From contig URPI01000031.1 in the NCBI GenBank assembly GCA_900549705.1, positions 1 through 16,409 on the forward strand: a stretch of 16,409 nucleotides of DNA, in the 5' to 3' direction. The DNA comes from an uncultured Eubacteriales bacterium. GTDB taxonomy: Bacteria; Bacillota; Clostridia; Oscillospirales; Oscillospiraceae. The notes below the pieces were generated by a model. That model ran no database searches, was not told the DNA's origin, and saw only the letters and a list, made by a program, of their open reading frames with translations. This document shows, piece after piece, positions 13,589-16,409 of the stretch (the stretch's first letter is position 1; each line of letters begins with the position of its first letter). The position numbers and the translations under genes are program-made.

Positions 13589-14554
13589 ATGATACGCAAC
13601 TACAAAACAGAAGATGAAGATGCGCTGCATTCCCTGTGGAATACGGCGGGGGTAAAGCAGGGCTTTGCACCCTTGAGCCAAGAAAAATTCCATAAGCTTC
13701 TCACCGGCCACCCGGATTTTTCCCCGGAATATACCTTCGTGATGGAGGAAAGGGGAACGGTCTGCGGCTTTGTCAATGGCTGCACCGGCGGCCATATTCC
13801 CAAGGGGGACGTGCGGGGCTATTTCAGCTGCCTGATTTTAAGCGCGGCGGCAGATACGGCGGAAAACAGCCGCCTGCTGCTGGAAGCGCTGGAATACGCC
13901 TTTCGGAAGGCGGGGAAAACTTACAGCGCCGTTACTTTTTTCAATCCCATCCGTCTGCCCTGGATTATCCCGGGCACCAAAAACCACCAGCACAACAATG
14001 CCCCGGGCATTCCGCTGGATATTCCCCTGCATGACCGGATGCTGTCTGCGGGCTACCGGGAGTCAACCCGGGAGTGCGCCATGTATCTGAACCTGGCTGA
14101 CTATACGGCGCCAACCTGGCTGGCGGAGAAAACCGCAAAAATGGCGCAGCAGGGCTATACGGTTGCCCGCTATGACCCATCCAAACACCAGGGCTTGCAG
14201 GAGATGGTGGATGCTCTGGGCAATCCCATGTGGTCAGAAGAAATTCCGGCGGCAGGAAGAACCGGTATGAATCTGCTGGTGGCTTTGAAGGGAAACACCT
14301 GTGCCGGATTTACCGGGCCGGTTTACCCGGAGGACACCGGACGGGGCTACTTTGCAGGGCTGGGCGTTGCGCCCCAGTTTGAGGGACACGGATTGGGTAC
14401 GCTGCTGTTCCATCGACTCTTGGAGGAGGAACGAAAGGCAGGAAGCCGATATATGTCGCTGTTTACCGGGGAGGAAAATCCCGCCCGGTTTATTTATCTG
14501 GGCGCCGGGTTTCGCGTGGTGCGAACCTTTGGCGTTCTGCTGAAGGAGCTGTGA
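13589..14554 (+). CDS. Tandem GNAT-domain N-acetyltransferase
   Basis: The 321-residue product is twice the size of a single GNAT protein and contains two such folds. The C-terminal one (about residues 180-321) is clear: GLGVAPQFEGHGLGTLLFHRLLEEE carries the acetyl-CoA pyrophosphate-binding Q-x-x-G-x-G pattern, followed by LFTGEENPARFIYLGAGF. The N-terminal copy (MIRNYKTEDEDALHSLWNTAG) has FVNGCTGG where the acetyl-CoA loop should be and looks less complete. GAGGA lies 13 nt before the ATG, a long gap. It is one base from the PIG-L gene. An acetylation step in amino-sugar or cell-wall fragment metabolism is inferred from context only. Confidence 0.83.
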   Translation: MIRNYKTEDEDALHSLWNTAGVKQGFAPLSQEKFHKLLTGHPDFSPEYTFVMEERGTVCGFVNGCTGGHIPKGDVRGYFSCLILSAAADTAENSRLLLEALEYAFRKAGKTYSAVTFFNPIRLPWIIPGTKNHQHNNAPGIPLDIPLHDRMLSAGYRESTRECAMYLNLADYTAPTWLAEKTAKMAQQGYTVARYDPSKHQGLQEMVDALGNPMWSEEIPAAGRTGMNLLVALKGNTCAGFTGPVYPEDTGRGYFAGLGVAPQFEGHGLGTLLFHRLLEEERKAGSRYMSLFTGEENPARFIYLGAGFRVVRTFGVLLKEL

Positions 14555-14555
14555 G

Positions 14556-15260
14556 ATGATGAAAACACATACTATTCTGGCTATCGGAGCCCACGTCGGT
14601 GATGCCGAGCTGACCGCCGGTGCGCTGCTTGCCACCTGCGCCGTCCATGGGGGCAGGGCTGTGACCCTGGCGCTGACCGCCGGTGAAAAAGGCGCGCCTG
14701 CCGGGGCGGATGTTGCCCAGTATCGTAAAAATAAAATTGCGGAGGCAGAGGCCTTTGCAAAGGAGCTGGGGGGCGAGAGCTATGTCCTTGACTATGTGGA
14801 TGGACTGCTGCCCGATAATGATGAGGTGCGCTTTCAGGTGTGCGACATTATCCGCAAGGTGAAGCCGGATATCATCGTCACCCATCATGAAAACAGTATG
14901 CATAAAGACCATGCCACCTGCCACAAGATTGTGGTGGATGCCTGGTTCTATGCCGCCATTGAGGGCTTTCAGCGGGAGCTGCCGAAGCATTTTGCCAAAA
15001 AGCTTTACTTTGCGGAAAACTGGGAGGATGCCCCCGGCTTTGAGCCATATGTTTACCTGGATGTGTCGGACGGTTTCTCCCTGTGGGAAAAGGCCATTAA
15101 CCACCACTGGTTTGCGGTACACTCCACCTCCTTCCCTTATAAGGAATACTATTCCCACCTGAAACGCCTGCGGGGCATTCAGGGGCGGAAAGGGGACTGC
15201 GAGTGCTTTATGATTCCCAAAGAGCAGTATAAGCTGGTAAAGACCTTGGAGGATATCTGA
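14556..15260 (+). CDS. PIG-L/LmbE-family deacetylase-like protein, catalytic motif altered
   Basis: The 234-residue protein has the PIG-L fold. The N-terminal metal motif, usually AHPDDE, reads AHVGDAE (residues 12-18): the zinc ligands His13 and Asp16 stay, but the position of the general base (first Asp in MshB) is Gly15. The second motif, THHENSMHKDH (109-119), supplies His119 as third ligand. PIG-L enzymes remove N-acetyl from GlcNAc-type sugars. The AHVGD variant also occurs in other Firmicutes by my recollection, so it may be a distinct subfamily. AAGGAG sits 7 nt before the ATG; the next codon is also ATG. It is packed between the GNAT and MurQ genes. Confidence 0.85.
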   Translation: MMKTHTILAIGAHVGDAELTAGALLATCAVHGGRAVTLALTAGEKGAPAGADVAQYRKNKIAEAEAFAKELGGESYVLDYVDGLLPDNDEVRFQVCDIIRKVKPDIIVTHHENSMHKDHATCHKIVVDAWFYAAIEGFQRELPKHFAKKLYFAENWEDAPGFEPYVYLDVSDGFSLWEKAINHHWFAVHSTSFPYKEYYSHLKRLRGIQGRKGDCECFMIPKEQYKLVKTLEDI

Positions 15261-15262
15261 TT

Positions 15263-16159
15263 ATGGTAGAGCTACAGAAAATTGCAACGGAGCAGCGCAA
15301 CCCCAACACCATGAACATCGATACCCTGTCTACACTGGACATGGTGAAGCTGATTAACCGGGAAGACCATCGGGTGGCGGATGCCGTGGGGGAAGTCACC
15401 GACAAGATTGCACAGGCGGTGGATGTGATTGCCGAAAAGCTGGCTGCCGGTGGCCGCCTGATTTACTGCGGTGCGGGAACCTCCGGGCGGCTGGGCATTC
15501 TGGATGCCGTGGAGTGCCCGCCCACCTATTCCACCGACCCGGAAACCGTTCAGGCGCTGATGGCTGGCGGCTACGGTGCCATCTTCAAGGCCGTGGAAGG
15601 GGCTGAGGACAGCAAGGAGCTGGGGGTAGAGGATATGAAAAATATCCACTTCAGCCAGAAGGACGTGCTGGTGGGCATTGCTGCCAGCGGACGCACCCCT
15701 TATGTGCGGGGCTGTATGGAATATGCAAAGCAGCTGGGTGCTCCCACCGTTGCCGTCACCTGCTGCCCGGGCAGCGAGCTGGATCAATTTGCCGATATTG
15801 GCATTGCGCCCGCTCCCGGCCCGGAGGTGGTTACCGGCTCCACCCGGATGAAGTCCGGCACGGCGCAGAAAATGGTGCTCAATATGCTCTCCACCGGTGC
15901 TATGATTAAGCTTGGAAAGGTGTACGGCAATCTCATGGTGGATGTGAAGCCCTCCAATGAAAAGCTCATCCGCCGGTGTGTGACCATCGTATGCAGCGCC
16001 GCCGAATGCACCGAAGCAGAGGCAACCAAGGCGCTGGAAGAGTGTGACTATCGCCCGAAGGTGGCCATTGTCATGGTGCTGCGGGGCGTGAATGCTGACA
16101 CCGCCTGCGCCATGCTTCAGAAGGCAGAGGGCAGAATCGCAAAAGTATTGGAGGCATAA
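15263..16159 (+). CDS. murQ: N-acetylmuramic acid 6-phosphate etherase
   Basis: The 298-residue length equals that of E. coli MurQ. The enzyme cleaves the lactyl ether of MurNAc-6-phosphate to GlcNAc-6-phosphate and D-lactate in the cytoplasm, in peptidoglycan recycling. The SIS fold is clear: IYCGAGTSGRLGILDAVECP (residues 67-86) and VEGAEDS hold Glu84 and Glu115, matching catalytic Glu83 and Glu114 of E. coli. GIAASGRTPYVRG and GSTRMKSGTAQKMVLNM follow in family order. GGAGG lies 10 nt upstream, inside the preceding gene, which ends 2 bp before. The divergent MurR/RpiR regulator fits this function. No MurNAc kinase or PTS gene is visible. Confidence 0.96.
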   Translation: MVELQKIATEQRNPNTMNIDTLSTLDMVKLINREDHRVADAVGEVTDKIAQAVDVIAEKLAAGGRLIYCGAGTSGRLGILDAVECPPTYSTDPETVQALMAGGYGAIFKAVEGAEDSKELGVEDMKNIHFSQKDVLVGIAASGRTPYVRGCMEYAKQLGAPTVAVTCCPGSELDQFADIGIAPAPGPEVVTGSTRMKSGTAQKMVLNMLSTGAMIKLGKVYGNLMVDVKPSNEKLIRRCVTIVCSAAECTEAEATKALEECDYRPKVAIVMVLRGVNADTACAMLQKAEGRIAKVLEA

Positions 16160-16162
16160 CCC

Positions 16163-16409
16163 ATGGCACTATTGCGTGTGGATGTAATTTCCAAAGCACT
16201 GGATATGGCCACCAGCTTCATGGCAGTGCTTCCCGACGAGGGAAATTTACAAAAGACCAGGGTAGTATACCTGCTCCATGGCCTGACGGATAATTGCACC
16301 GGCTGGACCCGCTATACCTCCTGTGAGCGGTATGCCCGGGAGCATGGGGTGGCACTGATTATGCCGGAGGTGCAGCGCAGCTTTTACATTGACGGGGTGC
16401 ATGGGCTTA
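16163..16409 (+). CDS. Putative esterase, alpha/beta hydrolase (3' end beyond window)
   Basis: An open frame begins at ATG 16163, with GGAGG 8 nt upstream and 3 bp after the murQ stop, and runs off the window after about 82 codons. It reads MALLRVDVISKALDMATSF, then VVYLLHGLTDNCTGWTRYTS and a GVALIMPEV segment. This is the N-terminal strand order and oxyanion HG-loop of the esterase D / tributyrin-esterase type family. The nucleophile Ser and other triad residues lie beyond the edge. By context it may remove O-acetyl or other esters from cell-wall sugars. Confidence 0.8.
   Translation, partial: MALLRVDVISKALDMATSFMAVLPDEGNLQKTRVVYLLHGLTDNCTGWTRYTSCERYAREHGVALIMPEVQRSFYIDGVHGL

Overview
The window looks like a chromosomal segment of a spore-forming, gut-type Clostridia, probably Oscillospirales. 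This rests on a clear spoVT, Shine-Dalgarno-rich starts (AGGAGG types), Firmicutes-type ABC and RpiR families, and a GC-rich palindromic intergenic repeat (core TGTAGGGGCGGAT) that I associate with that order. The genus cannot be fixed from the sequence.

Layout. (1) 1-4700, + strand: an XRE regulator with an unusual cysteine-bearing repeat C-terminus, an MFS exporter, and a large membrane protein with an M48-type zinc peptidase motif. Three copies of the palindromic repeat lie between these genes. (2) 4832-5374, - strand: spoVT, a forespore regulator, with its own terminator. (3) 5495-8893: a lower-GC island of two divergent units. Leftward, four tightly coupled genes encode a CooC/AcsF-type ATPase (CYC motif), a 59-residue zinc ribbon, an 81-residue conserved-looking protein and a second CooC-like ATPase (CAC motif). 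Rightward are a TetR-type regulator and an overlapping DUF3786 gene. The two units fire from near-consensus promoters whose -10 boxes overlap face to face, next to a candidate operator. The families suggest nickel or other metallocofactor insertion, but no CODH/ACS or other client enzyme is in the window. (4) 8910-9084: the degenerate 3' end of an IS3-family element, at the island's right edge. (5) 9085-16409: a MurR/RpiR-type regulator (- strand) diverges from a + strand operon: solute-binding protein, two CUT1 permeases, a double-GNAT protein, a PIG-L-like deacetylase, MurNAc-6-phosphate etherase (MurQ) and an esterase cut by the window end.

How they work together. Region 5 reads as import and catabolism of a peptidoglycan-derived amino sugar by an ABC transporter rather than the PTS. 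A perfect-consensus promoter and strong codon bias favour the solute-binding protein, and an 11-bp GC-rich hairpin after it probably lowers permease expression. No ATPase subunit or sugar kinase is visible, so both must be encoded elsewhere. Region 3 is the most unusual part: a regulated pair of deviant-Walker-A metallochaperone ATPases with two tiny partner proteins and a DUF3786 protein.
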